64,000 nt of DNA from Tetrahymena thermophila SB210 (lineage: Eukaryota; Ciliophora; Oligohymenophorea; Hymenostomatida; Tetrahymenidae). The stretch spans positions 372,001 through 436,000 of the forward strand of contig NW_002476262.1 in the NCBI RefSeq assembly GCF_000189635.1, given 5' to 3'. The translations under genes and the position numbers were made by a program. Positions 37,173 through 49,750 of this stretch are shown here, piece by piece. Position 1 is the first letter of the stretch. Each line of letters starts with the position of its first letter. A model generated the notes under the pieces. That model searched no databases and was not told the DNA's origin. It worked only from the letters and a program-made list of their open reading frames with translations.

Positions 37173-38994
37173 TCATTCAATTAATTAGAATTTGTAGCCT
37201 ATTAGGTACATTGTTGGATCTTGACTGTCAAATAGAAGTCCTATTTGATCACCCTCAAAAATTTAACTTTCTTGACCTACCTCTTTCAATTTAATCCATT
37301 CTGTGGTGCCAGATTTTTAAATGTAGGTGCCATTTGGACTATGATTAACTAAGTAAAATCCAACTTAATTATTGTCATTGTTAATCTTTACTCTCAAGCT
37401 TGCATGATTTCTAGAAATTCTTCCTAAATCTTATTGTCTAGATTTTAATAACTCAATATACTAAGCTCTTTTAAATTAATAGAAATCTTTATAGGAATAT
37501 TATTCATGTACATCCATGTCTTCGCTCAAGTTTATAATCTTGCAAATAGATACTTCTTATAAAAAATTATCTTAGCAATATAATGATTCATGTGTTTATG
37601 GTTCTAATTTATATTTGATGCTTGTTATCTATGTCTTTTCTGGTTTTGATTTGCTATTAGAACTTTGATCATCTTTTTTTACTTGTTAATAGAATATTTA
37701 TTTATTTATTAGCAAATGTAAATAATAAATACTATCAAAATCTAATCAAAAATAAATAATTTAGGAAAATATTATATTTTTACATTAGGCAAAGAAGTTT
37801 TGTGAAGTGGAGTTATTTGGTTTTAAATATTAACCAAGATTCTTAAATTTGTTATTTGCATCTGGAGGTAGGGGAGTTTCAAAAGACAATTAATTATCGT
37901 TACTTTTTTCATCCAAAATCTCACCACCACTTAAATTGTTTTTGTTTTTTAAATTATAAACTGTATTCATTTTTTACTAAGGCTTTGATTGCTTATGCTC
38001 AGTTTATTCTTCAGATATGCGCTTATATTTATACTGATATTCTTAGTTAGCTCTCAATTCAGTTATCTCTTTGTACAAGATAGCAAAATTCTTTTCTTTT
38101 AATTCTAATCTTACCCTAAGTACTTTTTATAGAAGGGAGAAATTCTCATTTTGTAATACTTCTTCAGGATCATCAAATATTAATATTTTTAAGTATTGCC
38201 ATGTTTTCTTTAGAAGACTTGATTTTTACTTTTTATATATTTGCTCGCAAGCTGCGAAGCATGTGTCTATATCCTTTTCGATTTAATATTTTAGAGAAGA
38301 GCTTAAATAATCTTCCACATAAATATTGTTATCTTGTATTTCCTCAAAGTCATTTCGCCTTTCAAGATCCTATGGATCCCCCTTATATGTAGATTCTTCT
38401 AGCAAGTTATAAAGATCTTCAAGGATAACTACATAGGTCTTCATATTTAAAGATATTTTACTTAACTCGCTAAATAATTCGTTTAACTGACTTAAATTCT
38501 TTTATACTTTTTCTTTAAGCATCATTTCTGGCAATCAATCAATCTATCGTAAATTTTTATCAAAGAAATCCTTTTAAGCTAAATATTATAAATAAATATT
38601 GTCCAAATATTCTTAATATTTTTTAGATAAATATTAGAAAGCAAAAATAGCTAATATTTACTTTAAGTTTTTTCTAACTTAAAAATTTGATTTTGTTTTC
38701 AAAATCAGATATTGTTGATTTCTTAACAAATTTGAATTCAAACTTAATGTGAGCGAAATAAGCTTATTTATAAAAATTTATATTTTCTTTAAAAAATATT
38801 TTAAAATCATCTGAATTTTAAAACTGGTGATTATTTAGTTAGCAATTTAAAATAAATTCTTAATTAAAAAAAATAAACAATTTTTTTAATTTTAATTTTA
38901 AATATTTTTTATCTAAAAAAAAATTGGAAATATTTTTATGAAAATATTTAGAAAATCTGTGTGATATAAATTAAATGTTTTATTTAATCATCAT
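37173..38994 (-). CDS. Coiled-coil protein with C-terminal FHA domain
   Basis: The model has three exons (38994-38679, 38527-37784, 37681-37173) and 522 residues. The C-terminal 90 residues are a forkhead-associated domain with the phospho-threonine-binding core GRISRNHASLRV, then GFYLVNHSPNGTYI and EGDQIGLLF. These are the conserved GR, SxxH and NG positions. Upstream are helical and coiled-coil segments (for example FAILYKEITELRANQEYQY) and an N-terminal basic region. FHA domains bind pThr peptides, so a signalling or DNA-damage adaptor is plausible, with no further clue. The downstream part (from MMLKEKVQKN) and the 102-bp intron 37682-37783 are solid. The 151-bp upstream intron, with a GTTAGA donor at 38678, is less certain: the frame entering the last exons is also open upstream except for one TGA. 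Confidence 0.72.
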
Positions 38995-39553
38995 GATAAA
39001 AAATTCCAAAATAAAAGTTTCTAATCATTTAAACTTGTTTAAAAAATCAAAATAACTAATGGGGAAATCTTGCTCGCAATACAATATATAACAGGGTAAT
39101 AAAAATTTCGTGTTTATTTGGTGGATATAAACCTTATTGAATAAAGAGAGTTTAAAGAGTTAAGTTATTGATTACGAAATATTAAATTAATCTAAAATTG
39201 AAAATAGGCAATAAAATTTTATAATAATGTGAGATTTAATAATTTATAATAATAATAATAATTAATTAATTAGTTAGTTAATTAAAAGAAATATTTAAAT
39301 AGTATATAATACTAATTTAGAAATATCTTCAAATCAAATAGGTACTACCATGCTAATTAACCAGTAAATACATTTAAAAATATTATTTTATATCAAAAAA
39401 AATATGTATGTAATTAAATTAACAATTAATTATACCAACAAATTCGTTTAAAATAGGTCAAACATGAATAAAATTTGTTAGATGACGTAGAAATAATTAA
39501 TTCTGAAAAATCAACATATAAACAATAATTTATAATTTATTATTTATGAGAAT
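38995..39553. other. Divergent promoter region
   Basis: About 560 bp between the FHA gene (-) and a small hypothetical gene (+). Contains AAT and TTAA-type simple sequence near 39240-39285. No gene seen. Confidence 0.45.
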
Positions 39554-40193
39554 ATGACAGAGTCAAAAAAAATTGAATATCAAAATCAGTAAATTTTTCC
39601 TTTCCTATTACTTTGAAAATAAGTAATGTTATTTTTAAAATATTTTTAGTTTAGATTAAAGCTTTGAAAACTCATAAAACTAAGAATACTCAAATAACTT
39701 AATGTTCTAGAGATAAGAAAATCAAGATAATCTAGATGGGTTAGAATAAAGCGAAACATAAAACCAAATCAATGAAGAAACCACAACAAATTAATCATTT
39801 TTATGTTAAGAAGATAATCTCATTCATCAAAAGATTAACCCAAACATTTTAAAGAATATTATCAAGTCGTTTTTCAACTTTCTTATGCAATAAAAGAATT
39901 AAGATATCATCATTGAACTTATTCCTAACAAACCATACAAACAAATCATGAAGAATATTATAAAGTATAAAAAATAGTTTAAGTACAATAATTAGTATCT
40001 AGTGAGGCTCTTACAAAGTAAAAAATATTCAAAGATTTTTGAATACTATATTACATTTGATATATTAGACTGGATTAATAGTTCAAAGCTCAAGCAATTA
40101 GCTATGCATCTCTAATGCATAGATTTCTTAAAATAATGTTGCGTTGATAAAAAATAGCTGTAAGCAATAGGCTTCTATACAAAGAAATCTTGA
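39554..40193 (+). CDS. Hypothetical protein, 192 residues
   Basis: Two exons (39554-39588 and 39650-40193), joined through a 61-bp intron, give a 192-residue product starting MTESKKIEYQN and ending FYTKKS. The first third is Gln/Asn/Glu-rich. The remainder (about 75-192) is a compact, mostly helical basic segment with hydrophobic spacing (ILKNIIKSFFNFLMQQ, IIIELIPNKPYKQIMK, YLVRLLQSKKYSKIF) and several Cys (MHLQCIDFLKQCCVDKK). There is no signal peptide, transmembrane helix or family motif I recognise. Small proteins of this build recur in Tetrahymena-type genomes as lineage-specific families, but nothing here shows a function. Confidence 0.6.
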
Positions 40194-42367
40194 AAATAAA
40201 ATATAACAATAATATATTACATCTAAAAAACATCATCTTTATTATATATATTTTTTTAAATTTAACATGTATCCTTTAGCTAATATATTTTTTTATTTTT
40301 CTGCAATGAATTATGTTAATTTGTATGAAAACAATTGAAATCTTGCTCTGTCTATGTTCTTTTACAATCTTTTCTATTCAATAAATTTAAATATGTGTAA
40401 TGTGATTTTTAGATAATATACCATAAAAAAAATATAACCCTCCTCAATAGTATAAATAGAGATAATCAAATCAAAAATCAATTTTTCCCTTAAGACACCA
40501 GAAGTGTTTATACTTTACAATCAATAATTTGCTTTTTTACTCCACTTAAATAAAGGAAATCAAAGATTTATAATATAAAAATTTTTTTTTCCCACATTGA
40601 TTTAAAACTGAAAATTGTGATTCTTTTAGTTAATATTAGATTACAATCTCTATAATAATATATTATTAAAAAAGTGTGTAAAAACAATCACCTAACCATT
40701 TCGTGATATTTATTTTTCTAAGGATATTTTATTATTTTCATAAAAAACTCTTTTACGTATTATTAATAATTGATAATAATAAAACTTTGTCTGGTTTATT
40801 GAGAAAAAGTGTAATAAAATAAAAAAAATTCTTTTGAGTGATATTTTACTTAATATTTTTTTTGTTGTAAAATATGAATTTTTTAATAAAAGATAATCAT
40901 AAGTATATGTAAAGAAGCTTGAATAATAAAAATTCTATTAATTTATCTTTATGATCAAAAGAATAAATATTTAAAAAATGTATAATTTGCATTTACGATT
41001 AAAAGAATAAATATTAGATTTTTTATTTTTATTAAATAATATAGTAAAATACCTTATTTTTGGGGATGAAATTCATTAAAATAGTATGAAGCTCTGGATA
41101 GCAAATTTAATAAAATATCTAAATTATTATATATGAATTTATTAAAAATCTTATAGAAAGATTTCTAAGAGCCTTTAAAAAATTTCTTTACTAACTTTAA
41201 TTTGATAATTGCAGATTATTTGTTTACTTAAACTATGTATGACTTGACATTGTTTTAAAAAAGTAAAAAAAATTATTTGAATAAAAGAAAATATATTGAA
41301 AATCTAATAATTATTTTAATTATATAACCATTTTAAACAAATTAAATAACATTTTTTTTTTGTCATATATAGTTTCCATAAATAGTTTATAATTAATAGC
41401 TATTATTTAGTACTTAAATTATCACTTTAAATTAGTAATTTTAAATATTTTTATTTTAACAGAAATGCTTGATTATAAAATTAAACGTGTATCTTCTTAT
41501 AGCGCTTTGCTATTTTAAAAAATGGCTATTGCTGCTAAACAGCACATAGCCATTAGGTTTTAAAAGTAAAAAGAAAATATCTTTTTTAATTTTTTTATAT
41601 GTATTTATGAATGAAATTTAATTTGTAAAATGAGGGCACAATGGAATATTTTAAGATTTAAAAAAGGAGGGCAATTATATAAAAAATAAAATATATTTTC
41701 ATGATTTTGTAATTCAAAATTTTAATACTTAAAATTTTTTAAAAAAATCAATTTAAATAATATCTTGCTCTAAATATAAATTGTATAAATTATATATTTA
41801 AATAATTTTAAAACTTAAATTAAATTCTGCTATTTAAAGAAAATAGTTATTTAACATTTCATAAATATCATAATCATATTTAATAAATAATTCTTTAATT
41901 GTTTCTTAAATTAATTTGCTTTCATGTTTTCATGATATTTTATTATTATATTATAATAAATGTATCAAAATAAATTTCTAAAAAAAAGCTAATAAATAAA
42001 TCATCCTTTTTTCAAAAATAATAATAAAACTAATTTAGAATAGAAAATATTAAAGTTATTATTTTATTTATTTAAACAATAGTTTTGATGTAGATATTAC
42101 TTTTATTTATAATTTAGATAATATTTTATAGAATTAAATTACTTAATTTTGTTAATACAATGAATTATCTATTTATTTTAAATGTATATGATTTTTTTTT
42201 ATAATTTGGCATATCAAAGAGATTTACTATGTTCTTAAAATAAATGCAATTTCAAACAAAGAAAATCTGATAAATTACTCTTTTTTAAAAAATACCTTTT
42301 TGATAGAAAACTTTACTAAAAGTATTAACTAATCTTTTTTGATTAATTTAATATTATCATAAAATAA
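40194..42367. other. Largest gap of the window (2.2 kb)
   Basis: Very AT-rich throughout, with the promoter of the first GBP gene at its right end. Six-frame reading finds no convincing exon. The only distinct feature is a GC-richer island with two predicted hairpins at 41499-41554, listed separately. Confidence 0.5.
41499..41554. other. Paired hairpins in a GC-richer island, candidate structured RNA
   Basis: Two inverted repeats lie side by side in otherwise AT-only spacer. The first is ATAGC / GCTAT around a GCTTT loop (41499-41513). The second is AATGGCTAT (41521-41529) pairing perfectly with ATAGCCATT (41546-41554), with an inner TGCT / AGCA stem and an AAAC loop. The strand of any transcript is unknown. 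No tRNA, snRNA or snoRNA consensus was recognised. It could be a regulatory or termination structure instead, or chance. Confidence 0.3.
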
Positions 42368-45300
42368 ATGACAGAAAGTGGTAAACCAGTTTTATTTATA
42401 AAGATAGATGAAGTAGTAGATAATGATAATGTTAAGCACTAGCAGTTTAATATGACTTAAGAGGCTATGTAATTATTATCATCCATTTAAGATAGAAATG
42501 TACTTATTGATATTACTTCTCAATTTCAATAACTTTAAATAATAAAAATATATTAATTCGATAAAAATATGTAATTTAGATAGCAGTTTTAGTAATTGCT
42601 GGTCCATATAGAACAGGAAAGTCCTTTTTAGCAAATAGATTTTTAAAATAGTAAATTAAATAGTTATAAATAAACACAATTTATTAAAGTTTTTTTGCAA
42701 ATTCAATTTAATTAGAATGGATGGTTTCGAAATAGGACCTAGCACAAATCCATGTACTAAAGGAATTTGGATATGGAATAAACCTGTTAAATTAAATGAA
42801 ACTACGGATCTTATAATATTAGATACTGAAGGTCTAAACTCTATATGTAAACATTTTAAATGCATTTCATTAAACATATTCAAAATAATAATTACTAGAA
42901 AGAGATCAAACAATAGATATGAAAATTTTTTCTATTTCAGTTCTTTTAGCTAGCATGTTTGTATACAATAACTTAGGTCATATAGATGAACAAGCAATTG
43001 AAAGTCTATCTTTAGTTGCAAAATTAAGTGAAAACATTTGTATTTAGTAACTAATTTAATTTTTCAAACCAATATAATTATTTTATAGGAGTAAATAATA
43101 AATTTTTTGTAAAACCATCAACAAAAGAGATGACTTTTATTCCTTAGGACATAAATAAAAATTCACAAAATTATCTTATTTAATTTCCAATATTATTTGA
43201 AATAGAAAGGTGAACGAGAATGATTAAAAATTAGGAGAATACTTCCCTCACTTTTTTTGGGTTTTAAGAGATTTTTCATTAGATTTAAAAGGTATGACTC
43301 CTAATGAATACTTAGAATAGTGCCTAAAACCTCTACCTGAAAATTCTTAGGAAGCTATCAAAAAGAACTAAATCTTAGATAAGTTTAGATAGTTTTTTAG
43401 AGTTAGAGATTGTGAAACACTAGTTAGACCATTAGAAGATGAATCAAAGCTGGCAAGGATAGATAAATAAGATTGGAACACATTACGTCCTGCTTTTATG
43501 TAATAGGCATTTATTTAAGAGGTATAATTTTAAAGTGATTTTATCTTTTACTTAATAAAGAGAAGGAGTAAACAACTTTGAAAAAAAAGTTCTGATGAAT
43601 ATAAAGCCTAAGACTATACAAAATAAAGTGCTAAATGGTAAAATGTTTATGGGATTAGTAATTGAGTATTTGTAAGCAATTAATTCAGGAGGTATTCCCA
43701 CTATCTTAAATAGTTTAGAATCTGTTATTAGCAGCTAAATTAGAAAAGTTTATGAAGAAGCAAGAGGAGAGTACATGAAATAAGTTAACTAAGAATTCTC
43801 AGTAGATAAGCTCCCTCTTGATGATGAAAAATTTTATGAGACTCATAATAAAATTACAAATAGTATATTTTAATATTTGTAAACAAAGTCAAAAAATTTT
43901 GTAGATGCTGATTAGCTAATCACATTGAGGAATGACTTGTAATAAATTATGGAGAGTGAATTCAAAATTAGAAAGGCAACAAACTAAGAAATTGCACAAA
44001 ACAAATGTAAAAAAATATTTTTAGACCTTTTCTAAAAGTTACAACACTCAAATTACAATAACTCTGATCAAATTATACGTAAATTCGTTGCTGAGAAATT
44101 TGATGATATGCAGTAAATTTTATCATAGTATAATTCATAGACAAGTGGAAACTTCAAGTATTAGCTTTTCTTTAATTAATTCCCTTAAAAAATATTTGAA
44201 TACTTCGATATAGCTTTTCAAAGATTTTATGACTTGTTTAATGCAGACATCATCAAAGTTAAAGTTTAGCTGTAGGAAACAAATGAAACAAAGGAGTTAA
44301 TAAAAAATTAGGTATAGCTTTAAGATAAGTAAATAAATAAATTATTATTATTGAGTTATTTTGACTTATTAATCAATATATAAATAATAGAACGATTTTA
44401 GATCTTTAAAGAGATGTTAATGAAGCACAAAAATAAATTGATAACTTAAAGAGAGAAAATAACAAGCTTAAAAAAAGCTAAGAAAATAGTGACAAGAGTT
44501 AATATGGAAAGATAGAAGAGCTAGAAATGTCAATTCAAAAAAAGAAAGCAAAGATATAGAAACTAAATGAAGTAAATAATAAGCTCTTTTTATCATTTAG
44601 AGATTAATATTTTAATCAAATTAGAAATGCTAAGAATTAGAAGAATAGAACCATCAATTTAAATTAGCTTTGAGTCAAAAAAAAATAGAAAACTAGGGTC
44701 TCAGAAAGGAGATAGAAGAATTAAAGAGAATGGGATCTTAGTAAGGAAACGGAGTAGAGTAGGATGATATACCTGATTTAATTAACTCAATAAGAGACCT
44801 TAAGACATAAGTTTAGTATATGGATGACTTCTTTTCTTCAAGAAGAAGTTCATTAAATTTAAGCATTGGAAGCTAGGAATAATAATTTTAAGATTTTGAG
44901 TAGATAAGAAAAGAAAAGGAAATTCTTAAAAAGAATAATAAACAAAAGTTAGAGCAGCAAAAATAAATATATGAAAATGAAAAATAAGAGCTTTAAAGAA
45001 AAATTGAAGTCCAAGTCAAGTACATTGATGAGATAAGGGCTAAAAACATGGAATTAATTAACTAAAATTAAGAACTAAAAACAAAGTCTACCTAAGTGAG
45101 TGTAAATAAATAAATTATTTCTTTATTAGTATATTTAAAAAAAAAAAAAATTTAAAAAAGAATTTAATTCAAGAAAACGACAGACTAAGAGAGTAGCTTG
45201 CAGCAAAGCAATTTAATTTAGAAACAAACACATAAGTCTTAAATGAGTTTTCTAAGTAAATAGAGAAAAAAGCTGGCATAATTATTGAACTTGAAAATTA

Positions 45301-45496
45301 ATTAGCCTATATTAAATCTTATAATTGTTAGCTAATATCATTCAAAGAGACCTTTCCATATATCTTAAGAGAGTCCCTCAAATATGCACTGAACAGAAAC
45401 AGTATGATCAAACACTCCCTTAGTAAATTGAATGATGAAGATGTAAATCAAGTGAAGGATTGCTTCACCAAAGCAGGAATATAATTTAAGCTTTGA
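42368..45496 (+). CDS. Guanylate-binding protein-like large GTPase, copy 1
   Basis: Nine exons (42368-42499, 42580-42650, 42716-42846, 42899-43046, 43206-43499, 43561-44328, 44391-44571, 44625-45101, 45161-45496) give 845 residues. The GB1/RHD3 GTPase domain is clear: P-loop GPYRTGKS (52-59), switch Thr in PCTKGIWIW (Thr82), LDTEG (103-107), VLLASMFVYNNLGHIDEQA, and the base-binding LRD in WVLRDFSLDLKGM. The helical GBP C-domain follows (FEKKVLMNIKPK, GGIPTILNSLESVIS), then about 350 residues of coiled coil. There is no CaaX box at the end (GIQFKL). GBPs are dynamin-like GTPases that act on membranes; in ciliates the role is unknown. Intron 4 (43047-43205) is 159 bp versus 53 bp in the neighbouring copy and contains a fairly protein-like open stretch. 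Confidence 0.9.
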
Positions 45497-46002
45497 TTTT
45501 AACAAATGAAAAACTAACTAAATAAGAATAAAAATAACTCAAAAAAAATATTTTTTTAAATAAAAATTAATAAAATAAATAAATAAATTAAAAGTATTAA
45601 ATTCTTCAAATTAATTATTAAAGAGTTTTATATTTATATATATACAAATTTTAAGTATTAAACACAAGTATCTTCTTTTATTGTTTAATACTGGTTTCGT
45701 GTAAAAGCTTATATCGTTTTGTAATCTAATTCATACTAAAAGTAGAAGTTCTAAAGCTTACTTTTGGACTTAATTCATTAGCAGATCTAATGAATTAAAT
45801 AAATTAGTTTTAAAAAATTTTATCAATTTTTCCTTTTCTAAATTTTCTACATTTACAATAAATGTTTGTTTTTTAGTGTTTGAAAATAAAACAAATATTT
45901 TTCTTTGTTTAGAATTTTAATTCATTAATCAATCAATCAATCAATTAATTAAAATAAAATAAATACTTAATAGAAGATTTTCAAAATACTTATCTTGTTG
46001 AT
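45497..46002. other. Spacer between tandem GBP genes
   Basis: About 500 bp, AT-rich, holding the 3' end of copy 1 and the promoter of copy 2. A run of CAAT/TTAA simple sequence lies near 45928-45955. No gene is seen. Confidence 0.5.
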
Positions 46003-48995
46003 ATGTCCTAAGTTTAAGGAAAGCCAATTCTTTTTATTGACATATAAGAAGGAAAAGACTAAAATAATAATCCGACATATTTATTTAACTTAACAAGTGA
46101 AGCTTAGCAGTTATTATAGCAAATAGGAGAAAGAAATGTATTGATTTAACAAGTTAGCTGATATATCAAAATTTTAGTTATTAATTTACAAATATAGGTA
46201 GCTGTTCTAGTTATAGCAGGTCCATAGAGAACAGGAAAATCATTCCTTGCAAATAGATTTTTAAAATAGTAATTAGTTATTTTTAATTTATTGTTTTTGT
46301 TATGATAAATGAATATTTATTTTAATTGGAATTCTTATTACAGAATGGATGGGTTTGCAATTGGACCTACGACTAACCCATGCACAAAAGGAATTTGGAT
46401 ATGGAGCAGACCTGTTAAACTGAATGATACAACTGATATGATTATTTTAGATACTGAAGGATTAAATTCTGTTTGTATAAATTTAATTTTAAAATATATT
46501 TAGAGTAAAATATATTTTTTTTTATGAATAGAAAGAGACTAAACAATTGACATGAAAATATTTTCGATATCTGTGCTATTAGCCAGTATGTTCATTTACA
46601 ATAATTTGGGACATATAGATGAATAAGCAATTGAAAACCTTTCTTTGGTAGTTAGACTTAGTGAAAATATTTGCATTTAGTAATTTCAATATTACTAAAA
46701 ACTGTTTTAAGTTTACATTATTTAATTCTTAGGAAATCTACAGAAGGTGATTAGAAATTAGGGGAATTCTTTCCTCTCTTTTACTGGATTTTAAGAGATT
46801 TTTCTCTTGATTTAAAAGGGATGACACCTAAAGAATATTTAGAAAAATGTTTGAGCAGTCTTCCTGGAAACAGTGCCGAAATTTAAAAAAAAAATGAGAT
46901 AAGGGAAAAATTTAAGTAATACTTTAGATATAGAGATTGTGAGACATTAGTAAGGCCTTTGGATGATGAAAGTAAGCTAGCACGTATTGAATTGTAAAAT
47001 TGGAATACATTAAGACCTGAATTTACGTAAATAATTTTTATTCTTTAAGATCAATACAATTTTTTTTTCCCCATTTTTAGGTAGGGTGTAATTAACTTTG
47101 AAAGAAAGGTGTTGGCTAATTTAAGACCAAAAACTATATAAAATAAAATACTTTCTGGAAAAATGTTTTTAGGATTAGTTTAAGAATACTTGCAATCTAT
47201 AAATACAGGGGGGATACCAACAATCCTGAACAGCTTAGAGTCTGTAATTAGTTAGTAAGTAAGAAAAGAATTCGAAGATGCAAGAGCAGAATATTTAAGG
47301 AGAGTAAATTTAGTTTTTAGTGTAGATAAGTTACCTATTGATGAAGAAAAATTTAATAGTACCCATAAAGCTATTGTAGATGATATATTTAATATGCTAA
47401 AAGTAAAGTCAAGAAATTTTTTAGATTCAGAATAGCTTTAGGTTTTGAGAAAAGATTTATAAGAAATTATGGATTCAGAATATAAAATAAAATCTACTCT
47501 GAATACTTAGGTATCTGAAAACAATAGTCTTAAAATATTTTTAAATTTGATTCAGAGATTGTCTTTACCTACTTTTGCAAATTCTGATTAGATATAGCCA
47601 AATTTTCTTATATAGAAATACGAAGAACTCTAAAAGTTATTGCAGTAATACAATTAGCAAGCTTAGGGAAATTTCAAATACACAATCTTTTTTTAAAAAT
47701 TCCCTGGAAAAATATTTGAATTTTTTAATGCAGTTATTGGAAGAATTTATAAATTATTCTAAGAGGACATTTAAAAGCTTAAAGTTAAACTCTAACAGTC
47801 AAATGAATCTCAAGATTTAATTAGAAGTTAAATTGCTCTTTTTGAGAAGTATATTTATTTTATATTGGAAAATGTGACAAAAATAATTTTTATTAAAAAA
47901 AAAAAGGACTAACAAAGATTTACAAACAGAAATAGATGAGCATAAGAATATAGCAGATTAATTGAGGAGAGAAAGAAAGTTATATTCAGCAGAATCAGGT
48001 GGATAAGTTGATTTTGGAAAGACTGAAGAGTTTGAAATGCATATCGATAAGCTAAATTAAAGGATTGATAAACTAAAATAAGTAAATCTTGTAAATTTGG
48101 ATAAATCTAATTGTTAAATATGTCATTTTAACCAATAGGAAAATTAAGAGCTATAAGACACCTTGCATAAAACAAAATTAGATTTAAATGATAAAGTATT
48201 AGAAATTTAGTTACTGAAAAAAGAAATAGAAGATTTAAGGGTTATTGAGTAATCAGGAGCAGGAGGAGAAATGGCTCAACAACTACCTGATGCAATAGGT
48301 GCTTTAAAAGATTTAAAATAGTAAATAACTTAAATGGATGATTTTTTTTCATCAAGAAGCACATTGAACTCTAGTGTAGGAAGTGTAGAATAGCATTAAT
48401 AAGAATTCGAGTTATATAGGTAAGAGAAAATCAAATTAAGACTAGACTTTAAACAAAAATTAGAGTCTTACAAACAATTAGTAGAATCAGAGAAAGAAGG
48501 TTTAAAGAAAAACATTGATGTTTTGAATAGTTATATAAACGAGCTAAGAGCTAAAAACATGCAGTTTATTACTTAAAATGAAGAGTGGAAAAAGAAAGCA
48601 ACAGTTTACAATGTAAAATTAATTTTTTTTCCTTTAAAAACAAATATTATTTTATAAAACAGGATTTGAGCGATGAATTTAATAAATTGAAAGAGGCTTT
48701 CGCAGCAAAACAATCAAATATAGATTCCCTATCGTAGTTAAATTAACAGCTTTAAGGAGAAATATAAAAGTTATAAGAGAGGTAATTTTCGATTGAAGAA
48801 TAGCTGGCAGAAATAAAAATAGAAAACGTAGAAATGAAATCTTTTAAAGAAGACATATTTGATGTGATGAGAGAATCACTAAGATTAGTTTAAAATAAAA
48901 ACAATTCTTTATAAAATGCATTAAAAAGATTAAACGAAAAAGATATCAAACAATTAAAATCTTGCTTTTCTTCTGTAGGAATAGAGATAAAATGA
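46003..48995 (+). CDS. Guanylate-binding protein-like large GTPase, copy 2
   Basis: Nine exons (46003-46137, 46198-46268, 46344-46474, 46532-46679, 46733-47026, 47081-47848, 47907-48081, 48139-48612, 48663-48995) give 842 residues, in direct tandem with copy 1. Exons 2-6 have exactly the same lengths as in copy 1 (71, 131, 148, 294, 768 bp), and the motifs match: DGFAIGPTTNPCTKGIWIW, LDTEG, SVLLASMFIYNNLGH, WILRDFSLDLKGM. The P-loop reads GPQRTGKS, the Tyr of copy 1 being a TAG-encoded Gln. The C-terminal coiled coil is more divergent. The intron at 48082-48138 is 57 bp with no in-frame TGA and could be retained; it was called because copy 1 has an intron at the same place. No CaaX box (GIEIK). 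Confidence 0.9.
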
Positions 48996-49750
48996 ATGAA
49001 ATTTATTAATTAAACAAAAAATTATTTAATTTTAATTCAAATTTTCATTATTTTATAACTAAAATAAATACACTTTAAATTAAAATTCATTTAAAATTAA
49101 AAATATCATTTAATTTAAACCTAAATTTAAAATATAAATCATTTATGTCTGTTTCCAATAGGTTTTCACACCTAAAAATACAAACTAACTTAATTTAATA
49201 TAATTATAAAAAAAAAATGATAAATAAAATAAGAAATCGGTATATTATTTTAATAAATTGATACTTATCTCTTAATACAGAAAAAAAAAAAATTTAAATC
49301 ATTTTTCTAATTTAATTAAACTTAAATTAACTGTAAAAAAATATTTATTTGATAAAATATATTTTAATCTTTGTTTATTTGTTTCTTTTTTGTCTCTATT
49401 TATTTGTAAAATATTATTGAATTTTTAAATTTCTTTCAAACAAATTTCCATAACTAAAAATACAAGTTAGTTAGCCTAATTAATCACAAAGCTAAATAGA
49501 AAAATGTTAAAAATTGAAATATTTCTTCTTTCAAATAGATAAATTGGTACTTTTCAGTTTATTTTTAAGAAAATATTTAATAATTTTAAAATAATTTTTA
49601 TAAATTAATAAAATAAAAACTGAACTAATTAATATTAAGCACATTTATAAGATAATAGAATTTATTTTATTAATTTTTTTTGTCAAAAATGTGTTTAAAG
49701 ATTTTGTAAATCTGTTTTTTTTTCTTTCCTATTTTTATTCATACATTCAT
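48996..49750. other. Convergent gap
   Basis: About 755 bp of AT-rich sequence between GBP copy 2 (+) and the EF-hand gene (-), both ending here. No gene is seen. Confidence 0.5.

Noticed and set aside
37856..38392. Open frames on the plus strand opposite the FHA gene
   Set aside because: The minus strand reads as a continuous coiled-coil/FHA protein with conserved motifs; the plus frames have no recognisable motif and are antisense shadows.
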